A DNA stretch of 45,374 bases, from positions 1-45,374 of the forward strand of contig QCKS01000010.1 in NCBI GenBank assembly GCA_003215175.1, read 5' to 3'. Made by a program: the position numbers and the translations under genes. Source of the stretch: Acidimicrobiales bacterium AG-410-I20 (lineage in GTDB: Bacteria > Actinomycetota > Acidimicrobiia > Acidimicrobiales > MedAcidi-G1). Below are positions 28,060 to 37,754 of the stretch, in pieces; the stretch's first letter is position 1; each line of letters opens with the position of its first letter. The notes under the pieces are model-generated. The model did no database searches. It worked only from the letters and a program-made list of their open reading frames with translations, and was not told the origin of the DNA.

Positions 28060-29568
28060 TCAGCCTCCTAGAGTTAAAAGAGTGACGTCGGCAAATCTTC
28101 CTACGATTTGCGGTACTACTCCAAATGCCAGCGTAACCGTTGCGCATATGACTAGTGCTGAAACTAGTGATGAGGTTGTAGATACTGGAGTTAGATCATT
28201 TTCTGGTGCTTCATCAGCCCACATACGTCGAGCAACACTTGCGTAGTAGTACAAAGCAATTACTGAGTTGATTGCTGCTATTACTGCTAGCGCATAGCCC
28301 CATACATCATCTGAAGATGCGAGGACACTAAAGACTTCAAATTTGGCAAACCATCCCCCTAGTGGCGGAATTCCAGCTAAGGAAAATAAGAAGAATGCCA
28401 TCGCTACTGTCATGGCAGGGGCATATCGAAATGCTCCACTAAATGACGTGATTTCTGCTGATCCAGTTTTTCTTGAAAGTGTGATGATTACTGCAAATGC
28501 ACCTAAGTTCATTGCTGCATATATTGCTAGATATGTCAGAACTGCAGATAGGGCTTGGTCTTCTAGTCCAGCATGTCCGGCTACCGCTAATGGGGCCAGT
28601 ATAAAACCAGTTTGGGCGACTCCGGAATAGGCCATCATTCGAACAATGTTGGTTTGTTTGAGTGCTACTAGATTTCCGAAAGTCATTGAAGCTGCTGCAA
28701 GAATCCAAATAAGTGGCTCATAAACAGCTGACTGATTGTGGAACCCAACATAAATTAACTGCAATAAAGCTACGAAACCAGCTGCTTTTGAGGCTACAGA
28801 GAGGAAAGCGGTTACTGGAGTTGGGGAGCCTTCGTAAACATCTGGAGCCCAAGTGTGGAATGGAGCAGCTGATACTTTAAATGCAAATCCTGCGACAACA
28901 AAGACTATGGCCAGTGTGACTGCAGCTAGTGAAGACGAGGCATCGCTAACTAGGTAACTAGAGATATCAGATAGTTGAGTCGAGCCGGAAACTCCGAAGA
29001 GTATTGACATTCCATAAAGCATCACGGCGGATGCAAATACGCCCATTAGGTAATACTTCAAACCAGCTTCATTTGAACGTGCATCTCTTTTTCTCCAAGC
29101 CACCATCAAATAGGCGGGGATAGATAGAAGTTCAAGTGCCACAAAGATAGAAATCAGATCCCGTGAAGAGGACATCATTACCATGCCCATTAGCGAGGCG
29201 AGGAGTAGACCGTAATATTCGTTCTCCCAATAGTCGCCTTCTGCTACGTAATTGGTTGATAAAAGAATTATTACGTATCCCGAAATTAAGAAAATTGCTT
29301 TTGTGAATAAAGCAAAGTCATCGACTACGTATGCGCCATCAAAAAGCACCCTATCGACGCCGTCTATGGCGAGGGTGATGATCGGGATTGCTGTAGCGAG
29401 AACCCCTAATCCTGCCAGTGTTGCAGTGTATGGGCGAGCTTTTTCTAAAAAGACTATGTCTATGAGAGTTATTAGACAGCCGACAGCTAAGAGCGTTATT
29501 TCAGGAGCTACAGCGTGCCAGTCAATTGCTGGACGTTCAAAAGCTAGGGTCAGGAGTTGGGTGGTCAC
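28060..29568 (-). CDS. nuoN: Complex I subunit N (NuoN), 11-subunit cluster
   Basis: NuoN is one of three antiporter-like membrane subunits that move protons in complex I. The 502-residue product has about 14 helices and the family blocks HTWAPDVYEGSPTPVTAFL, KQTNIVRMMAYSGVAQTGFI and LAGIPPLGGWFAKFEVF. It starts at a GTG that overlaps the nuoM stop (GTGA). It is the last subunit gene of this cluster; the methyltransferase follows with its Shine-Dalgarno inside the nuoN end. Confidence 0.95.
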   Translation of the reverse strand: MTTQLLTLAFERPAIDWHAVAPEITLLAVGCLITLIDIVFLEKARPYTATLAGLGVLATAIPIITLAIDGVDRVLFDGAYVVDDFALFTKAIFLISGYVIILLSTNYVAEGDYWENEYYGLLLASLMGMVMMSSSRDLISIFVALELLSIPAYLMVAWRKRDARSNEAGLKYYLMGVFASAVMLYGMSILFGVSGSTQLSDISSYLVSDASSSLAAVTLAIVFVVAGFAFKVSAAPFHTWAPDVYEGSPTPVTAFLSVASKAAGFVALLQLIYVGFHNQSAVYEPLIWILAAASMTFGNLVALKQTNIVRMMAYSGVAQTGFILAPLAVAGHAGLEDQALSAVLTYLAIYAAMNLGAFAVIITLSRKTGSAEITSFSGAFRYAPAMTVAMAFFLFSLAGIPPLGGWFAKFEVFSVLASSDDVWGYALAVIAAINSVIALYYYASVARRMWADEAPENDLTPVSTTSSLVSALVICATVTLAFGVVPQIVGRFADVTLLTLGG

Positions 29569-31208
29569 TGATTAGTCTCCGCTGCATGTTCATCATGGTG
29601 TGACATTTCGCCAAGACCATAAATGGAGTCACACCCAAGAGCTTCGGCTTGTTCTGGTGTTAATTCAGAGGCACTGACTTGTAGGCAATCATCTAAAGAT
29701 GCGTCTACTGCGCCATCTGTTACTCGGAAAACTAAATTCGGATAGATACCGATAGCTACGATAAGTGCAAGGATCGGAGCCCAAGAAATCCATTCGTGCT
29801 TAGTCACATCTGTGATAGCTGGGTCATCTGCAAATTCCTCTTTTGGTGTTCCAAAAGCTGCTCGCTGGAGTAGCCAAAGTAAATATCCGGCTGCAAGCAC
29901 TGTTCCAAGCGCCGCTATCACCATAAATGTGCGGAAAGTTACTACTGAGAGCCCATTGCCTGGGTTGTAGGCAGAAAGGATCGCGGGGAACTCTCCCCAG
30001 AATCCTGCAAGACCTGGGAGACCTAATGAGGCCATTACACATAAGCCAAAGATCCACCCCATTCGTGGTGCTTGGACTAAAAGGCCTCCGAGACGTCCAA
30101 TGTCAAGCGTGTGATACCGCTCTTTTACTGATCCTGCGATAAAGAAGAGCATTCCAGTGATTAGACCATGAGCGACCATGCCCATGATGGCTGCGTTGAT
30201 GCCAAAATCCGTCAATGTTGAGATCCCAAGCATGACAAAACCCATATGGGCTACAGAAGAAAACGCTATAAGTCTCTTCATATCGGTTTGTGCTAAACAG
30301 CCAAGTGCGCCATAAATGATGCCAATTACCGCGAGTAGCCCAATCCAAGGAGCCCATTCAACTGCGGCTTCGGGTAGAACTGGAATAGCGATTCTAATGA
30401 ACCCATAAGTCCCAAGTTTTAATAGGACTGCAGCCAAAATTACTGACCCTACTGTTGGCGCCTGTGTATGAGCATCAGGTAGCCAGGTGTGGAAAGGGAA
30501 CATGGGGACTTTGATGCCGAATCCTAAGAACATTCCAGCAAAGATCCAGAGTCCAGCAGTTCTTGAGATTTCGTTTGCAGCCACTGCTTCAATAAGATCT
30601 GAAAGAACGAATGATTCTGATCCTGACAAGAAGTAAAGGGCTAGGAAACTTACTAACATCAGTGCCGAGCCGAACAGGGTGTAAAGGAAGAATTTAAGTG
30701 ACGCGTATCGTCGGTCGTCTCCTCCCCATACGGCAATCATGAAGAACATAGGCAGCAGTACAACTTCAAAGAATACGAAGAAAAGGACTAGGTCCTGAGC
30801 CATGAACGTTCCGATCATTCCTGTCTCTAAGACCAGAATAAGTATAAGAAAAGCCTTTGGATTCTGTGGTTCAGGGAAGTGGTTCCATGAATAAACAATG
30901 CACAAGGGAACTATCAAAATAGTGAGTAGCACCAGTGGTAATGACATCCCGTCAAGACCCATTGCGTAATGACTGTTAATCACGTCTATCCACACATGAT
31001 CGACAGCAAACTGAAGCTTGTCAGTCGCATCAAAGTCGAACTCAGTCAAAATGAGGACTCCCATGACAGCAACGAGAAGTGACGTTGCTAAAGCCATCCT
31101 TTTGTGAAGTTCTTCTTGTGCCCTTGGTATAAGCAGCATTATTGCTACTCCCACCAGTGGGATAAATGTGGTGACTGTTAGTCCCCAATCGTTAATGAAA
31201 TTTTCCAT
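29565..31208 (-). CDS. nuoM: Complex I subunit M (NuoM), 11-subunit cluster
   Basis: NuoM is an antiporter-like proton-pumping subunit. The 547-residue product has the Proton_antipo_M core, including FFFEVVLLPMFFMIAVWGG with the key Glu, HTWLPDAHTQAPTVGSVILA, and KRLIAFSSVAHMGFVMLG with conserved Lys and His. The C-terminus carries a hydrophilic tail of about 45 residues with two cysteines and MSHHDEHAAETNQ, longer than in the second NuoM here. It lies 12 bases after nuoL and overlaps nuoN. Confidence 0.95.
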   Translation of the reverse strand: MENFINDWGLTVTTFIPLVGVAIMLLIPRAQEELHKRMALATSLLVAVMGVLILTEFDFDATDKLQFAVDHVWIDVINSHYAMGLDGMSLPLVLLTILIVPLCIVYSWNHFPEPQNPKAFLILILVLETGMIGTFMAQDLVLFFVFFEVVLLPMFFMIAVWGGDDRRYASLKFFLYTLFGSALMLVSFLALYFLSGSESFVLSDLIEAVAANEISRTAGLWIFAGMFLGFGIKVPMFPFHTWLPDAHTQAPTVGSVILAAVLLKLGTYGFIRIAIPVLPEAAVEWAPWIGLLAVIGIIYGALGCLAQTDMKRLIAFSSVAHMGFVMLGISTLTDFGINAAIMGMVAHGLITGMLFFIAGSVKERYHTLDIGRLGGLLVQAPRMGWIFGLCVMASLGLPGLAGFWGEFPAILSAYNPGNGLSVVTFRTFMVIAALGTVLAAGYLLWLLQRAAFGTPKEEFADDPAITDVTKHEWISWAPILALIVAIGIYPNLVFRVTDGAVDASLDDCLQVSASELTPEQAEALGCDSIYGLGEMSHHDEHAAETNQ

Positions 31209-31220
31209 GCTGGCCGTCTC

Positions 31221-33515
31221 CTAAACGATGACGATCAATATTCCGGCGAGGACTGTAGCTGCTGCGAACAAAATTGCTGCATAGCTTTGGACCTTTCCGG
31301 ACTGAACTTTACGTAATTCTCCACCCGCCTCTGAAGAGAGACGTCCGGAGGTGTTGACTGCTCCATCAACCACGAGTTGGTCGATTTTGTCATAGACAAA
31401 CTGTCCAGACTTCACCGCTGTCTCTCCGACACGATCAACTGTTCCGTCAATCACTTGTTGGTTGAAGCGATAGGCCACGCGAGCTAGCGGGCCTTTTGTT
31501 CCACCGGCAATTATTCCGGTGTATAGGTGATCTAAATAATATTTCTTATCAAGAAGGTTATGTATAAGTTTCGCTAATGGGTAAACCGTTGTAGGCCCAT
31601 TTGGTAATTCTGTAAGACTTTTACCGGCGGCTTTGGAAGCTGCTTCTACTTTTACGAAGTAGTACCACCATGCTGCAGTTACTCCTCCCAAAACTATGAG
31701 AGTTGAGACTATAGCTAGTGACCATGATGGGGTTGCGTGAGCAATTGTTGGAAAGTAACCAGCAACTGGTTCAACATAATGTCCAAATCGTTCTTGGAAC
31801 GAATCTGGTACTAATTGGAAACCTTTTGGAAGGTTGAAAAGCCCAGCGATTACAGCAAATCCGGCCAAGATCCATAGTGGTACTACTATTCGTGGCCCGG
31901 ATTCATGCAAGTCTCCATGTCCTCTAAATTCTCCAAAGAATGTCAGGTATACACATCGAGTCATGTATGCGGCGGTTAGAGCCGCAGTGATCATTCCCAT
32001 GACAAGCATCAGCGTGTAAGCACCGTTGCCTCCTGTGCCGCCAAATAATCCCCATCCACCAGTGCCTGCCAATATTTCATCTTTTGACCAGAACCCGGCG
32101 AGTGGAGGTAACCCAGCTAGTGCAATGGAGCCGATAATAAAAGTTCGGTAAGTGTGAGGCATCGCTTTTCGCATACCACCCATGTCTGATTTCATGTCAA
32201 AGCTATGTACGGCATGTGCTACAGAGCCGGAACCAAGGAATAGACATGCTTTAAAGAAGGCATGCGTGAACAAATGGAATACCGCTGCTGTCCAAGCCCC
32301 TACTCCTAAGGCAAGGACCATATAGCCGAGCTGAGAGATGGTTGAGTAGGCTAGAACTTTCTTTATGTCCCTTTGAACAAAAGCTAAAGATGCCCCAACG
32401 AGTGTTGTTATACCTCCGACAAGGGCCATGAGGTTGATAGATGAGCCACCTATTGATAACCCTTCAAAGAAGACTCCGTAGAGTCGAGCGATCATAAATA
32501 CGCCCGCTACTACCATTGTTGCGGCGTGAATAAGCGCTGAGACCGGAGTGGGGCCTGCCATAGCGTCTGGCAGCCATGTGTGTAGAAAAAACTGTCCAGA
32601 TTTAGACATTACTGCTGCCATCAAACAGGCGGCTGCGACTAATAATGCGGTGTGTGAAAGTAGTCCGTTATTTGCGACTGTGTTCGTTACTGCTATTGAG
32701 AACGACCCAAATGTGTCTGGTAAGACCGACCCTACTGAGAAGAAAAGAATAGTTACCCCAACCAATAGACCCATATCTCCAACTCGATTTGTGAGAAAGG
32801 CCTTAAGTGCAGCATCACTATTTGGTTTCTCTTCCCACCAATGTCCAATGAGTGCGAAGGAGCAAACCCCTACAAGTTCCCAGGCGACTAATAGTTGGAG
32901 AGTGTTTTCTGAGATAACGAGCGTAAGCATTGAAGCACTGAATAGAGAGAGGAATGCGAAGTAGTGGGTATAACGACGATCTCCTCCCACATAGTCAGTG
33001 GAGTAAATATGAACAAGAAGGGATATTAAAGTGACTACAAAAAGCATCATTACAGAGAGTCCATCAACAAGAACCCCTACTGATAGATCTACTCCGTTGG
33101 TTTGGAACCAGGTAACAGTGTTGGAAACTGCCAAAGATGAGTGCCCATGGCCATGGTCATAATCGGAATGTTCATCATGTTCTTTTTCGTGATCTGAATG
33201 GCCTTCTTCAGCATGATGCTCTGAAGCAGCAACCGCTAAATGTGCTTCTTCGCCATGGTAATTATCTCGATGATCGAACCACGCTATGCCAGTAAGTACT
33301 GCTAAAACAAAGGCTGCGCCGACTGCTGTTATTCCTAATTCAGCTCCCTTCTTTGGCATACGTTTACCAAAGAAAAGGATCCCTAAAAACGAAAGTGCGG
33401 GCAAAAGAGGGATTATCCATGCATTGCGAAGCAGCCAAGATCCCCCTGAAGTGATTCCGAGTGGTATGCCGCTTTGTGAAGCAGATTCAGCAATGATAAA
33501 AAATTCCGTCATCAC
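31221..33515 (-). CDS. nuoL: Complex I subunit L (NuoL), 11-subunit cluster, with His-rich loop
   Basis: NuoL is the distal antiporter-like subunit with the long lateral helix. The 764-residue product, longer than the usual 610-650, has HTWLPDAMAGPTPVSALIHA, KKVLAYSTISQLGYMVLALG, GFWSKDEILAGTGG and the C-terminal lateral-helix region after YYLDHLYTGIIAGG. An extra segment between helices 2 and 3 (residues about 81-138) holds 12 histidines between H82 and H125, together with many Asp and Glu. By the known NuoL topology that loop lies outside the membrane. It starts next to the nuoK stop and ends 12 bases before nuoM. Confidence 0.95.
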   Translation of the reverse strand: MMTEFFIIAESASQSGIPLGITSGGSWLLRNAWIIPLLPALSFLGILFFGKRMPKKGAELGITAVGAAFVLAVLTGIAWFDHRDNYHGEEAHLAVAASEHHAEEGHSDHEKEHDEHSDYDHGHGHSSLAVSNTVTWFQTNGVDLSVGVLVDGLSVMMLFVVTLISLLVHIYSTDYVGGDRRYTHYFAFLSLFSASMLTLVISENTLQLLVAWELVGVCSFALIGHWWEEKPNSDAALKAFLTNRVGDMGLLVGVTILFFSVGSVLPDTFGSFSIAVTNTVANNGLLSHTALLVAAACLMAAVMSKSGQFFLHTWLPDAMAGPTPVSALIHAATMVVAGVFMIARLYGVFFEGLSIGGSSINLMALVGGITTLVGASLAFVQRDIKKVLAYSTISQLGYMVLALGVGAWTAAVFHLFTHAFFKACLFLGSGSVAHAVHSFDMKSDMGGMRKAMPHTYRTFIIGSIALAGLPPLAGFWSKDEILAGTGGWGLFGGTGGNGAYTLMLVMGMITAALTAAYMTRCVYLTFFGEFRGHGDLHESGPRIVVPLWILAGFAVIAGLFNLPKGFQLVPDSFQERFGHYVEPVAGYFPTIAHATPSWSLAIVSTLIVLGGVTAAWWYYFVKVEAASKAAGKSLTELPNGPTTVYPLAKLIHNLLDKKYYLDHLYTGIIAGGTKGPLARVAYRFNQQVIDGTVDRVGETAVKSGQFVYDKIDQLVVDGAVNTSGRLSSEAGGELRKVQSGKVQSYAAILFAAATVLAGILIVIV

Positions 33516-33815
33516 TTAACCCTTCATCAGATCGATCTCGGTGAGATCAATATTTCTACGATTACGGTAAAGGAGAAGGATCATCGCTAACCCAACTCCT
33601 ACTTCTGCTGCAGCTACTGCAATAACAAATAGGGCAAACACTTCTCCTGGAATGGACTCTCGAAAAGCTGCAAAGGCCACAAGATTTATGTTTACCGCGT
33701 TAAGTATTAGTTCTATTGACATGAGTACTAAAACACCATTTCGGCGAGCAAGTACCCCATAAACCCCTATTGCGAATAATACGGCGGAAAGGAGAAGGAA
33801 TTGATTTAGATACAT
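33516..33815 (-). CDS. nuoK: Complex I subunit K (NuoK), 11-subunit cluster
   Basis: NuoK is a three-helix membrane subunit linking the quinone site to the antiporter modules. The 99-residue product has the two buried glutamates of the family, in LVLMSIELILNAVNINLVAF (helix 2) and VAAAEVGVGLAMILLLYR (helix 3). Length is normal. It starts 1 base after nuoJ and directly precedes nuoL. Confidence 0.95.
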   Translation of the reverse strand: MYLNQFLLLSAVLFAIGVYGVLARRNGVLVLMSIELILNAVNINLVAFAAFRESIPGEVFALFVIAVAAAEVGVGLAMILLLYRNRRNIDLTEIDLMKG

Positions 33816-33816
33816 C

Positions 33817-34365
33817 TCAATCCTTCCTCGCTACCACAATTGCACCAATCAGGGCTGCAAGAAGGAGTACGGAAACAGCCTCAAATGGGATAATAAACTG
33901 ACTGAAAATACTGTCACCTACAGTGGCAGTTGTGCTTGGAGAACTACGTGCTATTTCTGCGTCGGAGAAGGTGTTGATTAGTGCGCCACCCGTTACTACC
34001 GCTAGTAAACCTGCAACTAGAATTGACATTTTTCGCTGCTCGGCTTTCTCTTCTAAATTAATACCCCCAAATGCTCCTCGAGTGAGCATGATTCCGAAGA
34101 GAAAAAGAACGACTATTGCTCCGATGTAAACTAAGACTTGTGTGACACCGACAAATTCTGCACCTAGCAAAATAAAGATTGCCGCTGCACCCGCTAAAAC
34201 AATCACAAGATACAACGCAGCATGAACAACATTGCGAGTAGTGACCATCCGAAGAGCACTGAAAATCATAATTATCGCAATTAAACCAAAGGCGATATTC
34301 TGAGCCACCACTACTTCACCGCTTGTAAGAGGATCAAGCCCTGTCATCTCTGCATAAACGTTCAT
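33817..34365 (-). CDS. nuoJ: Complex I subunit J (NuoJ), 11-subunit cluster
   Basis: NuoJ is a five-helix membrane subunit. The 182-residue product has [17 protein letters not shown]-like helix 2 (with [10 protein letters not shown]) and the conserved helix 3 [20 protein letters not shown], including the Tyr that forms the pi-bulge. Its ATG overlaps the nuoI stop by four bases. Length is normal. Confidence 0.94.
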   Translation of the reverse strand: MNVYAEMTGLDPLTSGEVVVAQNIAFGLIAIIMIFSALRMVTTRNVVHAALYLVIVLAGAAAIFILLGAEFVGVTQVLVYIGAIVVLFLFGIMLTRGAFGGINLEEKAEQRKMSILVAGLLAVVTGGALINTFSDAEIARSSPSTTATVGDSIFSQFIIPFEAVSVLLLAALIGAIVVARKD

Positions 34366-34871
34366 CGAGGGACCTTTAATACCTTTGCTTCACTACCGGC
34401 CTCATAGTCTTCAAAATCTGGAACTGTTTCCATCCATTGGCTAAGCAAGGTTTTGTCATGAAGAAGGTCAGCGATTTTTAATTCTGAGTATTCGTATTCT
34501 GGTGTCCAGAACAATGCTTCAAATGGGCAGACTTCAACGCATATTCCACAAAACATGCAAAGAGAGTAGTCAATATCGAATCGATCAAGAGCATTTTTCT
34601 TTCTTGGTTTTCCACCGGGTCGACGTGGAGGTGCTTTGTATTTATGTCCTTCAATGTAAATGCACCAATCTGGGCATTCTCTGGCACAGAGCATGCATGC
34701 GGTGCAATTTTCTTCGTGAAGCGCTATTACCCCTCGAGCTCGGGTTGGTGGAGATTCCTTAACATGCGGGTACTGAACAGTGTGAGCACCTTTTGTAAGT
34801 GTTCTTATAAGAGTCTTAAATGTAACCCCTAAGCCCTTAATGAGTCCTGGCACTTTGATTTTTTTAAACAT
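34362..34871 (-). CDS. nuoI: Complex I subunit I (NuoI), 11-subunit cluster
   Basis: NuoI carries iron-sulfur clusters N6a and N6b, which pass electrons to N2 on NuoB. In the 169-residue product the ligands are C56, C59, C62 and C66 ([12 protein letters not shown]) and C105, C108, C111 and C115 ([12 protein letters not shown]). Between them, residues 77-92 form a strongly basic stretch ([16 protein letters not shown]). The N-terminus has an amphipathic basic segment. No nuoE, nuoF or nuoG gene is in this cluster, so NuoI may be the entry point for electrons. It overlaps nuoJ by four bases and nuoH by one. Confidence 0.95.
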   Translation of the reverse strand: MFKKIKVPGLIKGLGVTFKTLIRTLTKGAHTVQYPHVKESPPTRARGVIALHEENCTACMLCARECPDWCIYIEGHKYKAPPRRPGGKPRKKNALDRFDIDYSLCMFCGICVEVCPFEALFWTPEYEYSELKIADLLHDKTLLSQWMETVPDFEDYEAGSEAKVLKVPR

Positions 34872-35902
34872 TAGAAGACCACCTTAAGTACACCGGTTAT
34901 CACGATATTGATCAATGACAGCGGAATGAGAACTTTCCATGCCAATTGTTGGAGTTGATCCTCGCGAAATCTTGGATAAGTGAACCGAAACCAAAAAATA
35001 AAGAATGCTATTAATAAAGTTTTTCCGAGCAAGATGATAGGCCCAATGACGTTAAATAGGTTATCTGTGACGTCAAGACCGGGGACATACCATCCTCCGA
35101 GGAAAAGAGTGGCAGCTAGAGCAGAAAAGATAGCGGCAGTAGCAAATTCTCCGATGAAGAACATTAAGAACCGCAATCCTGAATATTCAGTTAAATATCC
35201 AGTTACTAATTCAGATTCGGCAACTGGCATATCAAATGGTGGTTGTGTGAGTTCTGCTTGGACTGCAATCAAGAAAATTAAGAAACCTAAAAATTGTGTG
35301 ATTACAAAGGGATTACCTATTCCGCCGAATCCAAAAATTTCTCCGGTGGCTTGGGCGAGAACGATGTCTTGAACATTAAGAGTTCCCGCCTGAATGATGA
35401 CCCCGACTACAGCTAGAACCATTGGAAGTTCATAAGCGATAAGTTGTCCGGTTGCTCGTAGTGCACCTAAAAGTGAATATTTTGATGACGAGGCCCATCC
35501 GGCCATAAGGATGCCGATAACTGAGATAGATGAAACGGCAAGGGCGAGGAATATGCCGGTGTCTACATCTATGAACCAGAGGTCTGGACCTGCTGGAATA
35601 ACCAGAATAAGAAGGAAGGTAGATATCAGTACAACGAATGGGGCGAGTTTAAAGACAAGACGATCTGCAGCTTTTGGCAAGATGTCTTCTTTTTGGAGAA
35701 ATTTGCCTACCTCAGCTAAAAGTTGCAGGGAACCATACGGTCCTGCTTCCATAGGGCCAAGTCTGCTTTGCATGAAACTCATCATTTTGAATAGGAAAAG
35801 ATACACCAGTGTTCCAGCTGGAAGAAGTACTGCTAATAAACCGACAACCAAACGAATTGTCGTTTCCTGCCAGTAAGCAAGGTCTGCTAATACCACGCTC
35901 AT
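34871..35902 (-). CDS. nuoH: Complex I subunit H (NuoH), 11-subunit cluster
   Basis: NuoH forms most of the quinone-access channel. The 343-residue product has eight helices, [20 protein letters not shown], the second-loop block [20 protein letters not shown] with conserved acidic residues, and [20 protein letters not shown]. The GRLGPN-type motif is present as SRLGPM. Length is normal. It follows nuoD with a four-base overlap, where nuoE-F-G would sit in a 14-gene operon. Confidence 0.95.
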   Translation of the reverse strand: MSVVLADLAYWQETTIRLVVGLLAVLLPAGTLVYLFLFKMMSFMQSRLGPMEAGPYGSLQLLAEVGKFLQKEDILPKAADRLVFKLAPFVVLISTFLLILVIPAGPDLWFIDVDTGIFLALAVSSISVIGILMAGWASSSKYSLLGALRATGQLIAYELPMVLAVVGVIIQAGTLNVQDIVLAQATGEIFGFGGIGNPFVITQFLGFLIFLIAVQAELTQPPFDMPVAESELVTGYLTEYSGLRFLMFFIGEFATAAIFSALAATLFLGGWYVPGLDVTDNLFNVIGPIILLGKTLLIAFFIFWFRFTYPRFREDQLQQLAWKVLIPLSLINIVITGVLKVVF

Positions 35903-37071
35903 CGATCAATATCTCCCAGGATGAAATACAAACTGGCCAAGATAGAGATCACGTCTGGTACATAAACTCCTTTTAAGAGCCAGGGTGTAATAGACACATT
36001 GTTGAAGGAGGCTGATCTAATCTTTACGCGAAATGGAGTTAGGTCTCCCTTAGAAACAATGTAATAGCCCATTACCCCAAGCGGATTTTCAGTTTCAACA
36101 TATGCTTCACCTGCTGGGACTTTTATGATTCTCGGAACTTTAGCCATAACAGGCCCTGCTGGTATTCCGTCAAGTATCTGTTCGATCATCGTGCACGATT
36201 CACGTACTTCTTGTAAACGTACCCAGAATCGTGCAAAGGAATCTCCGTCTGGATGCGTCCAAACTTTCCAATCTAATTCATGATGGACAAGGCCTACTCC
36301 ACCGTCTCTCCGTATATCCCAATCAACTCCGCTTGAACGAATATTTGCTCCTGATAACCCGTAAGAAAGTCCAACATCTGGGGGTATGACCCCAATATTT
36401 CTTGTTCGAGATTGAAAGATTTCATTCCCAACAACAAGTGTTTCAATTTCATCACAGAAGTCTCGTATTCTCTTTAGAACTCCTTGTGTTTCTTCAATCC
36501 ATCCTTTTGGTAGGTCATCTCTTAACCCACCGATTCGATCAAAGTTGGGGTGAAATCTTCCACCTGTTACTGCTTCTATTTGATTAAGAATGAATTCTCG
36601 ATCACGGAATGCAAAAAATACGGGGGTAACAGCTCCAAGTTGAACTCCCATATCGCCAAGAAAAAGCACCACATTTGCGATACGTGACATTTCAAAAAGT
36701 GCGGTGCGTATCCATTGTGCACGAGGAGGAGCTTCTACTTCCATTAATTGCTCTGCGGCTAAAATAAAAGGAACTTCGTTGGCGAAACTTCCTAGCCAAT
36801 CAATACGATTTACCAGAGTGGTTACCTGCGGATATGTTCGTACTTCAGATAATTTCTCATAACCACGGTGCATGTATCCCATTAGTGGTTCAGCTGAAAT
36901 AACTTGTTCCCCATCCAGTTTTACCACTATTCGCAAAGTTCCATGAGTAGCTGGATGCTGTGGCCCGATGTTGAGGGTCATCCCTTCGGTTTCAATTTCA
37001 AGGTTTACTCTCGCATCTGCAGCTTGTGCCGCAATGTAAGCCATTTGTTTGGTGTCAGTCACGTCAGTCAT
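35899..37071 (-). CDS. nuoD: Complex I subunit D (NuoD), 11-subunit cluster, with Trp in the quinone site
   Basis: NuoD (49-kDa subunit) lines the quinone cavity near cluster N2. The 390-residue product has MTLNIGPQHPATHGTLR (His43, which matches the quinone-binding His38 of Thermus Nqo4) and ends [12 protein letters not shown]. The segment LVNRIDWLGSF keeps Arg89, equivalent to the arginine near N2 that NDUFAF7 methylates in mitochondria. It has Trp92 where the quinone-contacting Tyr (Thermus Tyr87) normally is. The codon is TGG at 36,796-36,798, clear in the sequence. It overlaps nuoC and nuoH by four bases each. Confidence 0.95.
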   Translation of the reverse strand: MTDVTDTKQMAYIAAQAADARVNLEIETEGMTLNIGPQHPATHGTLRIVVKLDGEQVISAEPLMGYMHRGYEKLSEVRTYPQVTTLVNRIDWLGSFANEVPFILAAEQLMEVEAPPRAQWIRTALFEMSRIANVVLFLGDMGVQLGAVTPVFFAFRDREFILNQIEAVTGGRFHPNFDRIGGLRDDLPKGWIEETQGVLKRIRDFCDEIETLVVGNEIFQSRTRNIGVIPPDVGLSYGLSGANIRSSGVDWDIRRDGGVGLVHHELDWKVWTHPDGDSFARFWVRLQEVRESCTMIEQILDGIPAGPVMAKVPRIIKVPAGEAYVETENPLGVMGYYIVSKGDLTPFRVKIRSASFNNVSITPWLLKGVYVPDVISILASLYFILGDIDR

Positions 37072-37754
37072 GCCTCCACCTCTTCATCTTCAGATTCCTC
37101 TCCTGGCATGTCTTCAACATCAACTATTCCGGGCCATGGTTTGATTCGTCTAGACAACAAAGCAAAATCTTTTCTAAGTGGATACCCCTCAAAATCTCCT
37201 GGAAGATAAAGGTTCACCGGATTTGGATGATTTAGGAAAACGATTCCAAACATCTCGGACGTTTCTCTTTCATGCCAGTCTGCTCCAGGGTAAATTGGCG
37301 ACCAAGATTCAATAGAGAGATCGCTTTCTTCTAGATCGGCTTTTATTGAAATCCCTAAATGATTTTCTGGGTCATGAACTCGCGCGAGCATTTGAAATCT
37401 TGTTTCTCCCCCAGTTATTCCCCAAGACATTTCTTCTGGGGTAATTGGTTCAGGCTGGTCAACTTGAGCATCTAAATCTCGTCCATATGGTGAAGGCATC
37501 CAATCGATTGCAGAAAGAAAATTGAAATATTTCATATTGCAGCGATGCAGAAGAATTCTGGCAGTATCAAGCCAGGCTTCTTTTGTTACGCGTGCCCAAA
37601 CGTCAACTTCTGGGGTAATTTCTGTAGCGATAAGCGCATTACCGAGTTCTTTTTCTATCTCGGCCACTAACTCTTCTCGAGCTTCATCACTTTGAGGAAT
37701 TTCAGTTTCCTCTTCTTCTGGTTGTGTATCTTCAGGAGACGACAATTGGATCAC
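37068..37754 (-). CDS. nuoC: Complex I subunit C (NuoC), 11-subunit cluster
   Basis: NuoC (30-kDa subunit) is a structural part of the connecting module. The 228-residue product has [37 protein letters not shown] and [19 protein letters not shown], family hallmarks. An acidic N-terminal stretch of about 35 residues precedes the domain. The first start is a GTG at 37,752-37,754 inside the nuoB end (23-base overlap); a slightly later start is possible. It overlaps nuoD by four bases. Confidence 0.93.
   Translation of the reverse strand: MIQLSSPEDTQPEEEETEIPQSDEAREELVAEIEKELGNALIATEITPEVDVWARVTKEAWLDTARILLHRCNMKYFNFLSAIDWMPSPYGRDLDAQVDQPEPITPEEMSWGITGGETRFQMLARVHDPENHLGISIKADLEESDLSIESWSPIYPGADWHERETSEMFGIVFLNHPNPVNLYLPGDFEGYPLRKDFALLSRRIKPWPGIVDVEDMPGEESEDEEVEA

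Noticed and set aside
34662-34664. Extra cysteine (C70) in NuoI beside the first iron-sulfur motif
   Set aside because: Ordinary NuoI proteins, for example from Escherichia coli, have a cysteine at the same place, so it is not a new ligand.
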